Notes: generated by a model not told the origin, from the letters alone. DNA of 64,000 bases from Entophlyctis helioformis (GCA_025526915.1 JAHLKH010000069.1:1-64000), one strand, 5' to 3'; shown: positions 32,318-46,000, counted from the first letter of the stretch. Numbers and translations: made by a program.

Positions 32318-35300
32318 ATGAACACGGCCAAACTATCGTCATCAGTCGATCTGCATCTGACTACTTGGGCTTGGCCAAAAATACATCAAAGTCGACCATA
32401 TCAACGGATGGCCGACACACTCAAGAGGGCACTGAGCAGAAACCTTGGGCTCAGCAAAGAGAGTCTCGGCAGAGGCAGCAAGGAGAACCTTGGCCGCAGC
32501 CAAGGCAGCCTCGGTCGCAGCAAGGGCAGCATCCCCAATGGCTCTGGTGCTATAGACGGCCAAGATCTTGGGTCGAAAGATGAGCAACTGCAAGGCCAGA
32601 CGCTGAGCAGGTTCAAGTCTGCTGCTGATATCGTTACGAGCCGCAGCGCCCGCCAGCCAGAATGGCGGCCGCCTCTGCAGCGGCACGTCAACGCCAACCG
32701 CGAAGTCCAGTTCGTCACCATCCGTGTTCGCGTCCTCAACGGCGACGCGGAACACGACTTTCATGCTCGCTTTGAGCCTGGCGTTCTGACGGCCGACCTT
32801 GTGTGCGAGGCCATTGCTGAAAAGGAGTGTCTCACTGCGCAGCAGGCTCGCTTGTTTGGCCTATGGGTTGTCTCTAAAGATCTGGGTCAGTCCGTGTCTC
32901 TTGGGCTGAGCCGCCTTGACGGTCGGCTGCTGACCGGCTGACGCTATGGACGGACGATTCTCAACGTGCAGAGCTGCAGATCCGTGGCAAGCAAGACATC
33001 TTCCAGCTGATGATCTTTTGGAACCGCTGGTATGGACGCCGTCTTCTGCTGCCAGATTCCAGCACTGTGCTGCAGGCAGCACACGTCTGGGCTGACGCTG
33101 CCATCCCGCCACAGGATGATGAAATACACGCACTTTCCCGAGGCCGATAATCCTGCCCATCCAATCAACCGCCACTGGTTCGTGTTCAGGCGCGAGGCAT
33201 GCGTGTCGCTCGTCGAGGAGTCTGCGTATTCGAGATCGGATCCCGTCGTGCGGCTTCTGTACGGCGAGGCAAAGCGCAACGTCCTTACTCGCCGATGGAT
33301 ATGCTCGCCCGCAGAAGCTGCGACGCTTGCGGCATTCCAGCTGCAGATTACTTATGGCGACTACGAAGAAGGGAAATTCCCCGTTGGGTACCTCTCGTAC
33401 GTTCCAGTGATGCATTGCCACCCAGCATCTGTCTCTGGGCTGACCGTGCATACTGTTGGCCGATCCAGCCATGAGAGTCGCTACGAGCAGCTTGTGCCAA
33501 TGGAAATGGGCCAAAAGCTGAAGCCAACGCAGTGGGAAGAGATCATCACCAAGCAGTACTGCCAGATCGGCGGTCTCAGCCCCCACGAAGCTCGGCACGG
33601 GTAAGCCAATCGGATAGAGAGTCTGTATCCACTCAGTCATGGGCTGACCAGGCTTGAAATCACCGCTAGGTTCCTTGAGGTTGTGCGGAACTGGCCGTGC
33701 TACGGTTGCTGTTTCTTCCCGGCTTGCATCGAGCTTCCGCCGTCTGGATTCTTCGAGTACCGCACACAAAACTATTACGTTGGACTCAACTACAACGGCA
33801 TTGTTGTCATTGACATTGATCTTCACGTGCGTCTGTCTGCTGATCTGCGGCCATGCACCACGACTGTGCCTGACAAACTGACACTTATCCTCGTTTCTGC
33901 CTTGTGGTTTGCCGAAACACAGAAATACGTGTATGTGTTTGTGTGGGACGACACCGACTGGTCGTTCAGCAAAGATCAGTTCACTATTCATGTCAACAAA
34001 GAAGTCAAGGTCAAGCACGTCACTCTCATCACACCGCAGGCGCCTGTGATGAACAATGTCGCTCTGAGGCTCAAGCACAAGTGGCGCAAGGGCTCAAAGA
34101 CACTCAATCTCCTGGATGCGTCCGTCAAGCAGTCCCAAAAGCAAAAGGCCGGCACGGCAAAGCCGACAGAGCCTGTGCTGCAGCAGGGAGTACGGCCGCA
34201 GTCAATCATGGCCCAGCCAGCGACTGCCAAGGTCTCTCCTGCTCCCGTCGGCGTTGCTGCTAGCACGGGAGGCCAGATGTCGCGTCTGCCGAGCGACCAG
34301 ACCGCTCTCGAAGAAAGCATCATGCGCGACTACCAGAAGCAGCAGCAGCAGCCTCAGCAACAACCAGGACGCGCAGCAGTACGCGCAACAATGGTGCCTG
34401 GCGCCGTTTCGCCAGATGCCATCATGGCTGCAGGTGCACCGTCATCGAGTCGTCAGCCGCAGCAGCCGCCCATGCAGTCCAAACACCTATCCATGCTTCC
34501 CTCGTCGTCCTCGCAGCACGACTCGCAGGCTGATCTAATCCGTCCACTGGCCAAACAGCTGCTGAAGGAGGACTCCGAGGACCAAATCCAGCCACTCTCG
34601 AAGCCACTCAAACAAAAGGGCATGTCGAGCAAGCCCGATGTTTCGCGTTCTGAAGCCAGCCTCAGTGGATCCGGCGGCGACCTCCGTCGCTCAGGCGGCA
34701 GCAACAACCGACTTTCACGCAACCTCTCCCAGCGTCTGAGCGGAAGCCTAAACAATCTTGCCCGCAACTCGGGTGCCATGGGATCCATAGAAGTGCTCGC
34801 CATTGCGACCGCGTCTGCGTACAAGTCGGTCATGACCGACGATGCCGTCAAGACAGAGGCAATGCGCCGCACAAATACAAAGTTCAAGGTGACGGCCGAT
34901 CAGGCTGGCAAGAGCCTGATCCAAGACACGGTGCTGCCAGAAAAGTTCTCGGCCGAGTCGCTCCATCTGAGGCCCGCATCTTCGCTGGGAAGCAGCCGAA
35001 ACCTGGCCTCGCTCGATGGCACGACTGCGGCTGCCATGTCGATTGCCGGCCCCAGTGAGCAGTATGGTGGCCAGAGCGAGCAGGGTGGCAAAGACGGCGG
35101 TAGTAGAAAGAATCTGTCGGGGTCGCTGCCCAACATGGCCGATCACGCCAGCGGCAACCGGGCCATGCTGCTCGAGTCGGCAGGCAATCAAAGGACAGAG
35201 CGAGCTCCTGCCGCGAAAGCATCGCCAGCTCCATCCTCGCAAGTCGCCGTCAAAGACCCCGCAACGCAGCGCCAGTCGCACATGATCGGCCGTCCTGGCT

Positions 35301-36552
35301 CGCCTGCCGAAAGCATCAATTCGCTCAACGCGCGTGTCCGCACTCAAGGTGGCGGCGCTCCGGCTGTGCACGTGCCCCAAAATACGAGCACGACAAACAG
35401 CAACTCGTCGATTGCATCTCCTGCGATGGCTTTACCGGCAGCAGATGCTTCTGCTCCGTCCAGAGAGGAAAGCCTTCGCAAGAACCTGTCCATGCGTCGC
35501 CACGTCTCGGCCCTTCCTGGCCCTGCCCAAAAGTACCGCACTGCTGCCGAGGACGATCTGCTGCACAGCTGGACGCCGTGTCGCAGGATGTGAGTGTATC
35601 GCGAGTGCCGACAGCAAAGGGCCAGCCGTCTGCCGGTGATGCTGCAGGAAGCGCCAACCGAAGCCAAAACAACAGCAACGCGAATATCCCTGGCAGTCTT
35701 GCTGGCACGACAAGCAACAGTGGCAGCCGGACGGGTCTTGCAGCCAGCGCAGCCAACGCAGCCGCACGCCAGTCTGCCCAGATCAGTGCTGCACAGTCAG
35801 ACGCAGTCCAGCAGGCACAGCAGGCATTTGCAGCCTTGCAGAAACAGCTGTCTGTTCAACGGCAAGCCAAAGAAAAGGAGCAGACGCAACAGGCACAGCA
35901 ACAGCCAGCAGCCGATCGTTGAAGATGGGCAACAGCAAGCCGAGGATGACGGTCCGAGTGATCTGAAGCCGCTTGCAAAGCAGCGTGTCGGATCCACCCA
36001 GAATGTTGGCGGAAAGAAGGTCACTGCGAGTGCGGCCAATCTTGTCAAGGAGTTCAACGAGCTCGACAGCTTCATTGCGTCTATGCAACAGCAGCTGCAG
36101 AGCACCACGACTGCCAAACCGCCAAACTCGACAGGCAGCGCAGCAGCATCGCCTCAAGCCACGTCTCCACAGCTGGCATCGCCGTCCGGCCCTGCGAGGC
36201 AAAGCATGCTTGCGCGACGCAACACGCAGCGAACCAAGGCAGCAGCAGCAGCAGCAGCGCTATTGGCATCAAGTGGCCAGCCGGAAGCTAGGCAAGGAGG
36301 CGATCAGGCTGACGCTGACGAGGCAGAGAGTGGCAAGCTGCAGAAACGCGCTCCGTTGGGATCCGAGGCCGATCTCATCACCGCGCTTCCAAGCCGCGGC
36401 AACCAAGCCATCCAGGCGTTCCCATTGTCTTCGCCAGCGGCTCCTGCGAGCGGACAGAAGGACGTGTCGATCCTGCAGTCCAGCCACGTCAAGAGCGCAT
36501 CCCATGGCCCTCAGCCATCACAGCCATCACAGCCAGACGACCAGCAAGAGCA

Positions 36553-36591
<39 letters not shown>

Positions 36592-36894
36592 ACGGCCGTC
36601 CCAGTACTGGGCATTCCCTTCGGGCCTCAAGCGCGACGAGAGCTCCAACTCGATCCAGGGTGCAGCCCACGAACCAGCGTGTCTGTGCGTCCACGCGCGG
36701 GCTCGAACGTGGGCAACTTTATGCAGGCGATGATGGGCACCACCGAGATCAAGCGACGGTCGGAGATGGCGTTCGACTTTGACGAGAACATTGCGGGCGT
36801 GGGGCCGACGGTCGTGGTCGACAAGCGGCGGTCGGTCCTGCCGCCTGCCACGGCATCGGCAGCCAAGGCGTCTGGCGATCCGAGCCGCAAATGA
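32318..36894 (+). CDS. FERM-domain protein with long disordered C-terminus; three frame disruptions
   Basis: Exons 32318-32885, 32972-33029, 33115-33600, 33670-33826 and 33923-36894 join in phase to about 1413 residues, allowing three one-base corrections in the last exon. The FERM module spans about residues 100-480: [20 protein letters not shown] (ubiquitin-like F1), [62 protein letters not shown] (helical F2), then [17 protein letters not shown] and [14 protein letters not shown] (PH-like F3). FERM domains tie membranes or small GTPases to the cytoskeleton. The rest is Ser/Gln/Ala-rich with coiled-coil-like patches. N-terminal repeats [25 protein letters not shown] look like phosphorylation clusters. 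Frame breaks lie near 35560, 35915 and 36670. Intron 4 (33827-33922, 96 bases) is stop-free. An internal start at 32408 is an alternative. Confidence 0.75.
35555..35922 (+). other. Pair of frame disruptions in the FERM gene
   Basis: Near 35560 the frame [10 protein letters not shown] continues as [13 protein letters not shown] one frame over (one base missing). That frame runs through a coiled-coil-like stretch and hits TGA at 35920-35922. The original frame then resumes as [13 protein letters not shown] (one base extra near 35912). The two steps cancel. Confidence 0.7.
36661..36682 (+). other. Third frame disruption in the FERM gene
   Basis: The frame ending ...[10 protein letters not shown] continues one frame over as [16 protein letters not shown] through to the TGA at 36892-36894. 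This is equivalent to one missing base. Confidence 0.65.
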
Positions 36895-36989
36895 AGCAGT
36901 GCGTGTCTATGCGATCGCTGTGGGGCCTTGTGGGCCGACTCGGATCCGTTTTTCCGCTGCCCGAAGCCTTGCGCGGTGGTTGCCACCGC

Positions 36990-39535
36990 ATGGATCAACC
37001 GACCGTCGTCTCGCGCCAGACGGCAGCCGTCTCGTTCCTGCGCAATGTGGCGTTTGGCTCTGGCACCGCAAGCCCTGCTCGGGGCTCGACATCGTCTGCC
37101 ACCGTCACGAGCAGCTCCATGGCTGCAGCTGTGCAGGCTGCCCAGGCCGCACAGGCCGCTTCGGCGTCGGGTTCTGGCTCTGGCTCTGGCGCTGGCGCTG
37201 CGTCTGGCGGCATGGCAATGTCGTTTGGGCCGCAGACATCCAGCCCGTCTACAGACCAGGCCGAGCAGCCGTCTGCCAAGGGCTCTGTCTCTGTCTCGGG
37301 CCCTGAACCAGATACCGCCGCTGCTGGAAGCGCCAGCCAACCTGCCCATGCCGACACCGGCCAGACGGCTGCGACCATGGCCGCCGTGCGTTTCGCCGAG
37401 CCAGAAGCCAGCGACGGTCGCAGCAACACCAACAGGGACGACCGCCAGGAGCCCTGGATCCACAAGCGCTACAGCAGCAAGGATCAGGCCGCCCTGGGCT
37501 TCCTCAGCGGCCTCGTCACGTCGTCTGAGCTGGCCGCTCGTCGGCAGAGCACCGTCAACTCGGACATGCTCAACGCCATTGGCCAGGGACAGATGATCGT
37601 GGCCGACCGCAGCATCATCATGGACGGTGCTCTGACGGCATCTCCGGCCGCGGTCGGCAGCTTGAGTGGCAACGCCACAACGTTTTCTCCACTCGGCTAC
37701 GCTTCTGCCCATGGATCGTTTGGTCCTGGCAACGCTAGCCATCTGGTCATGCTAGGATCTCTTGGATCGTCTGGCGGTCCATCTGGCGTCAATGTTGGGC
37801 CATCTGCGCTCTCTGGTCTCTCTGGGTTTGGCGTGACCGGCACTCGCGGATCTGGCACACTCAATGCCTCGCCAGGAGGGCCCTTTTCAATGACGTCTGG
37901 CACTGGATCTGGGTTTGGCATGGGCTCGTCGGCGGCGTTTGGGTATGGCGTCGACGACAATGCCTCGTCTCTCCTCGCGGCGGATGATACCATGACCGTG
38001 TTCAGCCGCACTTCAAGTGTCCAGAGCGCTCCGTACAGTCGGTACCTGGTCGTGCGCAGTGACGCCCTGAACAAGTATCGCCAGGATAACCAGGAGCAGA
38101 TACCCGAGGCGATCAGAGACAAGCCCATCATATTCACAACTTCAAATGTGGGTTGCAGCTGTTGTGTAGCTCGAGAGGCTGCTGGGCTTACGTTTGATGC
38201 ACAACAGGGCTCGCCCATGTCGCTGTTCTCGGTCATTCCAAACCGAGACGGACGGCAAAAGGTCCGGAAACACCGCTCACAGTCGCGCTATTCGGTCAAC
38301 CCATACTTGTAAGCCGTTTGCTGAAATCGGGCACTGAGTGGGTTGAGTTGCTGACGAGTGCTGCGGAAGGGAGCGGATGGGCCTCAATATCAACATCAAC
38401 ATGAACATCAACAACATTATCGACCCAACCAAGCGGAAACCGGTATGAACGGAAGATTGGATGCCACTGTTTGGATGCCATGCGCTGCCAAGACGCTTGA
38501 ACTGATTGGTCATGGCAGTTTGCAGAGTCGTTTGCACAGTACCTGGAGCCAGCAAAGACGCTTGAGCAAAGCCCAATTGGCGAGCCAAACGCGTACAACC
38601 CGTACTTTTTGGACGATCCTGAACTCAAGATTGGACGCCACAAGACTGTCATTACCCTGCCGTGCTTTTTGGTACGTCTGCCTTTTGGTCTTTGTGCGTG
38701 TTTCTTTGATGATGCTTATAGTCGACGACATGTGAGCAGGGCACGATCATCCAGCCCAGCAAGCCGTCTGAAATCAAGCGCGAGCTCAATGAGCATTTCC
38801 GAGAAACACATCCGTCCATTGATGCTAGTATCACGCTTAGCCAGATCCGCAACCTGAAAGCCAAGCTGCTGGATATCGCCATTGTACAGGTACCGTTGAT
38901 CATGCCACGCGTGTGGATTAGACAAGCAACTGTTGCTGAACCTTGCCGCCTGACAGGATCTGGAGTTGTCCAGTGTTGCATCGGCGTATGTGTACTTCGA
39001 GAAGCTTGTTCTCCGGGGCTTTGTCGTCAAGGCAAACCGACGGCTTATTGGAGGTATTGGACTGGATTGGCAATGGGCAGATGACCGCGAATTCAAGCAA
39101 GACTGACCGTCTGACTGATCCATTGAATGGTCGCTAGCCGTGTGTCTATTGCTTGCTGCCAAGGTCAACGATCCCAAGGAGCTCAACTATGCCAAGCTGC
39201 TCGAGGTCGGTGCACATGTCTGTGTCGTGGATGCTGGCGGCGGGCTGACCTTGGAATGCAGACGGTTGAAAAGGTTCTAGACATTCCACCCAAGGAAGTG
39301 TACAACCAAGAGTTTGCCGTGTATGCCAAGCTGGAATTCACGCTGTTTCTGCCGCTATGGGAGATCATGCCGCATTTAGAGCGGATCTTGGAAGAGAAGA
39401 GTGAGTTGCCGCGGGACTGTGCGCTGGATTGGCTGGCTCATGCAGACAACTGACCCACTTGGTGCGCCAGAACACAAGCGGGGATTCGAAGGGTATGTCG
39501 GCGACAACAACTCGTTCTTTGTGGTCTATAAATGA
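36990..39535 (+). CDS. CABLES: CABLES-family cyclin-box protein
   Basis: Eight exons (36990-38308, 38370-38442, 38519-38671, 38740-38889, 38957-39053, 39138-39205, 39262-39400, 39471-39535) join in phase to 687 residues. CABLES proteins bind cyclin-dependent kinases (Cdk2/Cdk5) and link them to tyrosine kinases in animals. The N-terminus contains RQTAAVSFLRNVAF, like the RQAALSFLxNISLDG block of animal CABLES. The C-terminal cyclin-box part reads DPTKRKP, NPYFLDDPELKIGRHKTVITLP, IKRELNEHFRETHP, LSQIRNLKAKLLDIA, SVASAYVYFEKLVLRGFV, VCLLLAAKVNDP and VYAKLEFTL. I start at MDQPTVVSRQ because it directly precedes the conserved block; in-frame ATGs at 36891 and 36909 are alternatives. Introns are short GT-AG (56-84 bases). 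The middle is Gly/Ser-rich. The gene starts 95 bases after the FERM stop on the same strand. Confidence 0.87.
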
Positions 39536-40049
39536 TGTGCACATAATACAAACCGTCCGGATGGGTTCTGGGGTGGCTCTGGAGGGATGCGTGCAGGATC
39601 AGAGTGCCCTGTGCGCAGGCTCCGCCACTCGATCACTTGATGCCGTCCAGCAAGACCCGCCCAGATCCAGCGAGATCCAGCGAGATCCAGCGAGATCATG
39701 ACCAGACTTCCATTTCGGACGTGACCACAAAGCCTGAAGCGTCCGAAGCCAAAGAGCCGGCTCGTCGTCGACACAGCACAGCGCAGCGCAGCACAACCAC
39801 AAGACCCGGACCTAGCCGCGACGGTGAGTGCGACGCTGCCAGAAAGGGCACGGGCCTGGCTGCTGCTGCTGACGCCCTTCTGCTGCCCTGCTGCCCTGCT
39901 GCTCTGCTGCTCTGCTTGCTGTGCTTGCGCGGACTGTGACTTGTAGGACGACGCTTGCTGCAACACGACGAGAGCTGAAGCGGCTTCAACAACCACAACA
40001 CCGGCCACGACGACAACTGCGCCAGCCAGCCAGCCCAGCCACAGGCCAC
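39536..40049. other. Spacer between CABLES and C2CD3
   Basis: About 510 bases with no credible gene. It holds four or so tandem AGATCCAGCG units at about 39661-39698, repeated CACAGCGCAGCGCAGCACAAC words, CTGCCCTGCTGCCCTGCTGCTCTGC runs (about 39870-39915) and CAGCCAGCCAGCCCAGCC just before the start codon. It is probably the CABLES 3' end and the C2CD3 promoter and leader. Confidence 0.5.
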
Positions 40050-43000
40050 ATGGCGTCAGCGTCTGGCAGAACTCTGCCGCCCAAGGTGCCAGGAAAGCCG
40101 CGGTGCCGGCTGGCCCTCCGCGTGTCTGCCATCCACTGGCACACGCCTACAGCCGCTTCGTCGTCGTCCACCGCATCCGCATCAGCGTCAGCGTCAGCAA
40201 CATCGGCATCTGCTGCTCGGCGCCAGCGCACAGACCAGACCGCCACGGCGAGCAGCGCCCCTGCTGCCGCTGCTGCTGGATCTGCAGTCTCTGCCGGCAC
40301 GCCGTCGTCGGCGTCCGTGTCGTCGGTGCGCATCATGTGGTGGGGGGCAGAGGCGCACGACACGATCTATCCGCCCACGTTCGCAGGCGCGCCTCCCGCA
40401 AAAGCAGGCGCTGCCCCCGCTGCCTATGGTGCTTCGAACGCCGCCACTGCACAAAGGACCAAGGCATTGAATGCATCAGCAGCGCCTGCACAGCAGCCCA
40501 CGTCCCTCGCAATGCGCGACGCGCCTGACCGCGACGTGCCGGATTTAGACAGCCTTGCATCCAACACGCTCGACCCGTGCACACTCGTGTACGATGTATG
40601 CTGCTCAGTCAAGCAGTTCAAGACGTATCTGGACGACATGGGCACCCTCGAGCTCGAAGTCTTGCGCGATGCCCGGCCTGTTGGATACGTACCTCTGCGC
40701 GACTTGAGCGCATCGCTCCACACACCCGGCTCGTCCGTCTCTGGCTCTTTCCCCATCCTTTCCAACCGCTCTATTCGGCGCGAAGTACATATCGGCTCTG
40801 TTCAACTGTCACTCTCTATACTACCACTTAATCCATCATCGGTGTCTGCAGCGGGTCCATCATCGACCGCGACTTCTCATCCAAGAATCGAGTCGCTGCT
40901 GTCCGCTGCTTCTGCAAAGCCCCACACAGGGCCGTCTCGCTCGATGCAGAGAGCTCTTTCGCCGAGTATCAGCCGCTTCCGCCGCCAGCCCCACGACCAC
41001 GAGACATTCACAGCATCCCAAGTGGAGAGTTTAGCTTGGATCGGCATGCCCCGCCAGTGCACCGACAAGGCGACCAAGCTGTTCCCGATCACGACTGGCA
41101 CGCAGACGCCAATGAGCACGATGTGTACGATGACGCGAGCCCCGACCAACAACCTCACAAAAGACACTCTAATCCAAGGCGATCTTGGTAAATGACCGCC
41201 ACGTGCCAACCCATTTATGCCTGCACATCTGATCTTGTTTTTGTGTGTTTGCCATTCGACAGGGATCCAGAGTCGCTTCTCAATGATCTCGAGTCAAGGG
41301 CACTACGGCTGAAAGACTCGCTTGCGCGGTCGTTGGCATCTGGCAACCAAGGCGACCATGTCCAACATGCCAGCTCTCCGGCAATCCAAGCAAGCGAGAT
41401 CATGGCCACAGCCAGTATTCAAAGAGCTACATCCCAGGCGTTCCTGACGGCGAAACACGAGCAAGCATAGACGATATGGACTTTGACAACATCAGCCACC
41501 TCGACTCGTCGCTCGGCATCTCGGATTCTGCGGCAGCAGTGCGGCTGGTGACATCCTGGACGACGACTACGTCATCGAGGCACTCAACTCGCAGTCGGGC
41601 AAAATGCTCTTATCCAAGAGCCGCAGACGTGCTGCATCTCGAAAGTTGAAACTCGACGACGGCGACGTGCAGCTTAGTGCATCAGACGAGGACATGGATG
41701 AGCTGATTGAGCACGACGACGGCGATGAAGACGATGCCGACGAGGATGCCGACCAACTGTCGGTTGTCGATCTGCTCAATGAGGATGCAGCCAGCGATCA
41801 GGATAGCGACGACGGCAGACTGCTGAGCACTCTGCGCATCGGATCAGCATCGGCTGCTGCCATCGCGGCTGCACAGGCAAGGAAGCAAGCCGCCAAACTG
41901 CCGTTTCCAAAGATCGTCATGCGGCAGCTGCAAACGATGCATTCATGTCGAACGCGGCTTGACCAGTTTGAGCTCGCGTCTGGACTCAGACAGCCGGATG
42001 TCATCTGGATCGAGTATGTCTTTCCGTCGTTTAGCGGCACGGGCCTTGTGGAAGGACGCGTGCGTGTCAAGAACCCGGCTTCTGCGTCCAGAGCGACTCT
42101 ATCTCTTCGTGCAAGCAGCAATGCAGCAAAGCCCAAGACCGGCTCTGGACTGCCAGGATCGGCTTCTGGACAAGCATCGGCATCTGGATCATCCGTCTTT
42201 CCTGTTGGCGAGTCGTTTACATTTTCTGTGCGGCTGCTGGACCCGGCTGCTGTCAAGGCGATTGCCAACGAGCATGTGTTTTTCAAGATCACTGGACTCG
42301 CAACGCCAAAGCCCAAGACGAAGCCTGCCGCCGTGTCTGGGCCAGGCAGCCAGGGACCCGGAGCAAAGACTGCCGCATCTCATGCTGCTGGCACCAAGGA
42401 GCTGAAGCAGCTGTGGGTCGGAACCGGGTGCGGTTCTCGTCAAGGATCTACTCATGGCGAGCGACTTTCGCTGGAACGGCCGGGTCAGCATATGGCGGTC
42501 AGAACAGTCGCAATCTCAGTCGCAGTCTCAGTCGCAATCTCAGACGCAGCCACAGACCCCGTCGCAGCTTCAGTCACGCCTGCCACGCCCAGTCCCTCAT
42601 ACGGGCAACGCCAAAGGTGCAAAGACAATGACACCACAGCAAGCATCGGCCGCACAGCCACCCCCATCCAATGACGCCAAGGAAAGGCCGTCGCGACATA
42701 TTGGCGAGCTGGTCGTGGGCATTGAGTTTGTACAAGACATTGTGGAGCCGCCACACGGATTGCAGGCCCATGCAAAGTCGGCAGCTGCTTCTAGTGGACA
42801 ACGGTCGCAGCTGGACTCGACACAGCAAGCACTGCAACCCATGCCCGTATCAGCACCGGCATCCGCGCCAACCCCGAATACCCAGCAGGAATTGGTACGA
42901 CTTCGGCCACTGTACTTTCACCTGCAGATCAAAGCAACGCGCGCTCTGGCCATCATGCCACTCCCCACGCTGCACAGCATGTTTCTGTACCTTGTCGTTC

Positions 43001-46000
43001 GTCTCTTCTCGTCATCCACACCGCCTATCGAAACAGCACCGATACCGTACGAGCCGCCATTCGATCTCAACACAGGGAGACTCTCAGACCCGCCTGACTT
43101 TGACTTTGGATGCACGCTCCCGCTGGCTCTGACGGACGATTTTCTGCAGTCCAGCGGCCAGTCGCCGATTGTTGTTGAAGTCCATGTCGTCCAAGTGCCC
43201 GACACGTCCAGCACCGTGTGGCTCCCGTGGATGCGATCCAAGAGCTCCACGCGGCTTCTCGGTCTCCTGCGACTCCCGTTCCCGCAACTGATTGCCGCTG
43301 TTCTGTCGTCGCGTGCGCATCTGAGTCCGAGCCACCGTGAACCGCAGCTCAGCGATGAGGACTCGATGCCCATTCTGATCCCTGACACGGAGTATGCGAT
43401 TGTGGATCCGTTTGTGAGCACGGCCAAGGGATGGGCGACCGCGCTGCTGGCTGCTGGATCATGGCAGCAGATCGAGACGGTCCGTCGGCAGGATCGGGCG
43501 TCCGATAGGCAGCACGATGCTCTGCCATCTAGTCATCGCGGCGACCGTGGGAATCGGTATGGAGCCGGACAGCACACAAGCCCATCGCGCACTCGGTACG
43601 ACAATCGCCTCGATGACGACCTGCGCTCATCCATAAGGGCTGGACAGGGATTGCCAGATACTGTCAGCGGATCGAAACAGCAGCCTCATGCACAGCAGAA
43701 GCAGCAACGCCTGCAAAACGAGGTGGATGCCGATGTGTATGAGCAGCCGCGTGGAATGGTTGGCGATGCCCAAGAAGCGCCGGACGCATCCATTGTGCCT
43801 GCCGAATGCACCATCGAAGTCGACATCAACCGTGCCTGCGGACTGCTGGGTCTCCTGCGCTGTCTGCCCGAGTCTTGCATGGCAGGGCAACCAGAGGCGA
43901 TCGAGTACGCCAAGAGTGTCGGTGTCAATGCCTTTGTCACGCTCACAATGTTCCCCGAGGACGACGCGGCTGCCGGCTTGGAGTCCAGTCTCGCGAGCAC
44001 CGACATGGACGACCTGAATGACCCATCGACCATCCGCACCAACATCATCGCCCAGACGTTTGCGCCGTCGTTCCAGCACCAGGTCGAGCTGACTGTCCGC
44101 GGTCTGGACACGGACCTCATTTCTTGGATCCACAAGGGCGGCACGGCTCGCGGCAAGATCTGGCACCGCATACCTCCAGAAGTGTCGTCGACGGGATCTG
44201 CGCGCGATGTCCTGCTCGGGTCCTTCGCTGTCCCGCTGCGCGACCTGCTCGCGAGGTCGTCTGGCGTCCCTGCACAGTGGTTCAGCATTGTGCCAGCCGG
44301 ATCGCAGCCGAGCGCCAACCCTGCCACATCGTCACGAGCATCGGTGTCGGAGCTGGAGATGATGGAGACGGTCGCTGCCGTGCAGGTGTCGGTGTGTTTT
44401 CGCACGGGGCTCGATATCGACCGGATGCAGGTGTCACTTGGCACGTCGGTTGGCGCTGCGCCGTTGACGCCTATTGTGGGATCATCGACACTTGCGGCTG
44501 CGTCTGTGCGGCTTGCTGTCGACGTGAGCGAGGTGCGCGTGCCGTTGCGGATACTCGGCAGTCGCTCTCACGGACAGGTGGAGCGAGGATCAAGGCTGTT
44601 TGTCAGATGGCAGCGTCCTGTCGTGGGCACGATGCTACGAGACACGTCTTTCCAGGCTGCGGGCTCGACTGGTGCTGCAGCTGATCTGCAGTGGCAGACG
44701 GAGGAGTCTGAGCGAGTGGCATGGGAGTCCCAGTCGCAGCAACCGTCTGGAGTGTGGCGGCTGGATTATCGCAAGTCTGTGTTTGTGCGGCTTGCGCGTG
44801 ACGTGCTCGCACACTACCGCTGCACGTTCATGGAAGTGCAAGTCATACTGCAAGACAGGAATGGCAACGAGCAGCATGTCGGTTCCGCCTGGATCGATCT
44901 TGGCCAGCTGCTGGAACGAGCACGGGTGTCCCATCGGACCAGCGGTGGCAGGGCTAGCGTCAACAGCGCAAGCAGTGTTCCGAGCGGCAGCATCCAAAGC
45001 ATGCCAGGCGGTGCTGCCGCCGGAACCAGTCGCAACATGGTTGTCCTGGAAAGCATGCTCCCGCTCATCATGGAGAACAGCAGCGATCTGGGCGGTGCAT
45101 CCATGTTTCTACGCGTAGAGGTTGAGATGGTTCGCAACGCAAGGCTGTTTGAGACGGTGCGCAAGACGGTGCCGCTCTCCACTGCCGCTGATCAGCTCTC
45201 GCGATCGTCGCCTGTCGGTGGATTGGCCACAGAAGCAAGACGAGAAGAGGTGCCTCGTGAATCTCCTCAGCAAGCGTCTCAGCAGCAACCATCTGCAGCG
45301 CCAGCAGCAGTGGAACCGATTGCCCAGCCGCAGCAGCAGGAGCCTGTTCCGCGCATTGGCGTTCACATTGCTGTCGAGCGAGGCACGCACCTGCCACTCA
45401 TGGATGACCCGTTTGCCGACTCCATGACGTCGCCCTTTGTCCGCTTCTCCGAGACGCAGACCATCCCGCCCAACACATTCGTGTCGTTTGCATGGCCACA
45501 CGGCCTCGACACCGACTCCGCCAACCCCAACACGTCCGACTCGGAGCCGCGCGTCTACTGCTCACGCGTCGTCGGTGCACAAACCAACCCGTCGTGGCAC
45601 TACCAAGTCTCGCTCAATCTCGCACGCACCGAACGCGCTCTCCGCAGCCTCAAAGCCGAGGGCCATATCGACGTCTGCATCTACCATGTGCCCAAACTCA
45701 ACGTCGCTCGTGACAGTCATTTGGGCATCGCCGTCGGGCCCAACACCAAGAAAGAGCTGATTGGCGTGGCGAGAGTGCCGTTCCGGCCGCTGTTTGGATC
45801 CATGAGCGAGATCTATGGGTGGTATCCTGTCACGGATGTCGACGGCACCCCGCGTGGACAGCTGCTTGTGCGCATCTTTCCGACCGAGAATCTCGGCGGT
45901 GCGCTCAAGGAGGTGTCTGCTCCACGACGGCCGAGCCCTAGCAGGAGTGCAGTGGCGGGTCGCGGGCTGGTTGCTGCTGGCAGCGGCTATGACGCCACAG

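Noticed and set aside
32152..32583. Ile-His-Pro-Ser repeat protein across the CATC array
   Set aside because: The array has no stops in any frame, so open frames are automatic. The credible FERM frame begins after it.
35575..35912. Interpretation of the shifted FERM segment as a 330-base intron (donor GTGAGT at 35591, acceptor CAG before 35911)
   Set aside because: The segment encodes a long Gln/Ala coiled-coil-like stretch without stops in one frame, typical of coding sequence. The donor would also have to be reached in the shifted frame. Two cancelling indels fit better, though RNA data could revive the intron.
36661..37010. Possible fusion of the FERM and CABLES genes into one protein
   Set aside because: The FERM frame ends at TGA 36892-36894, and the 95 bases before MDQPTVV show no conserved coding. 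CABLES begins with its own conserved block. A further hidden indel could still link them, so this stays a low-probability alternative.
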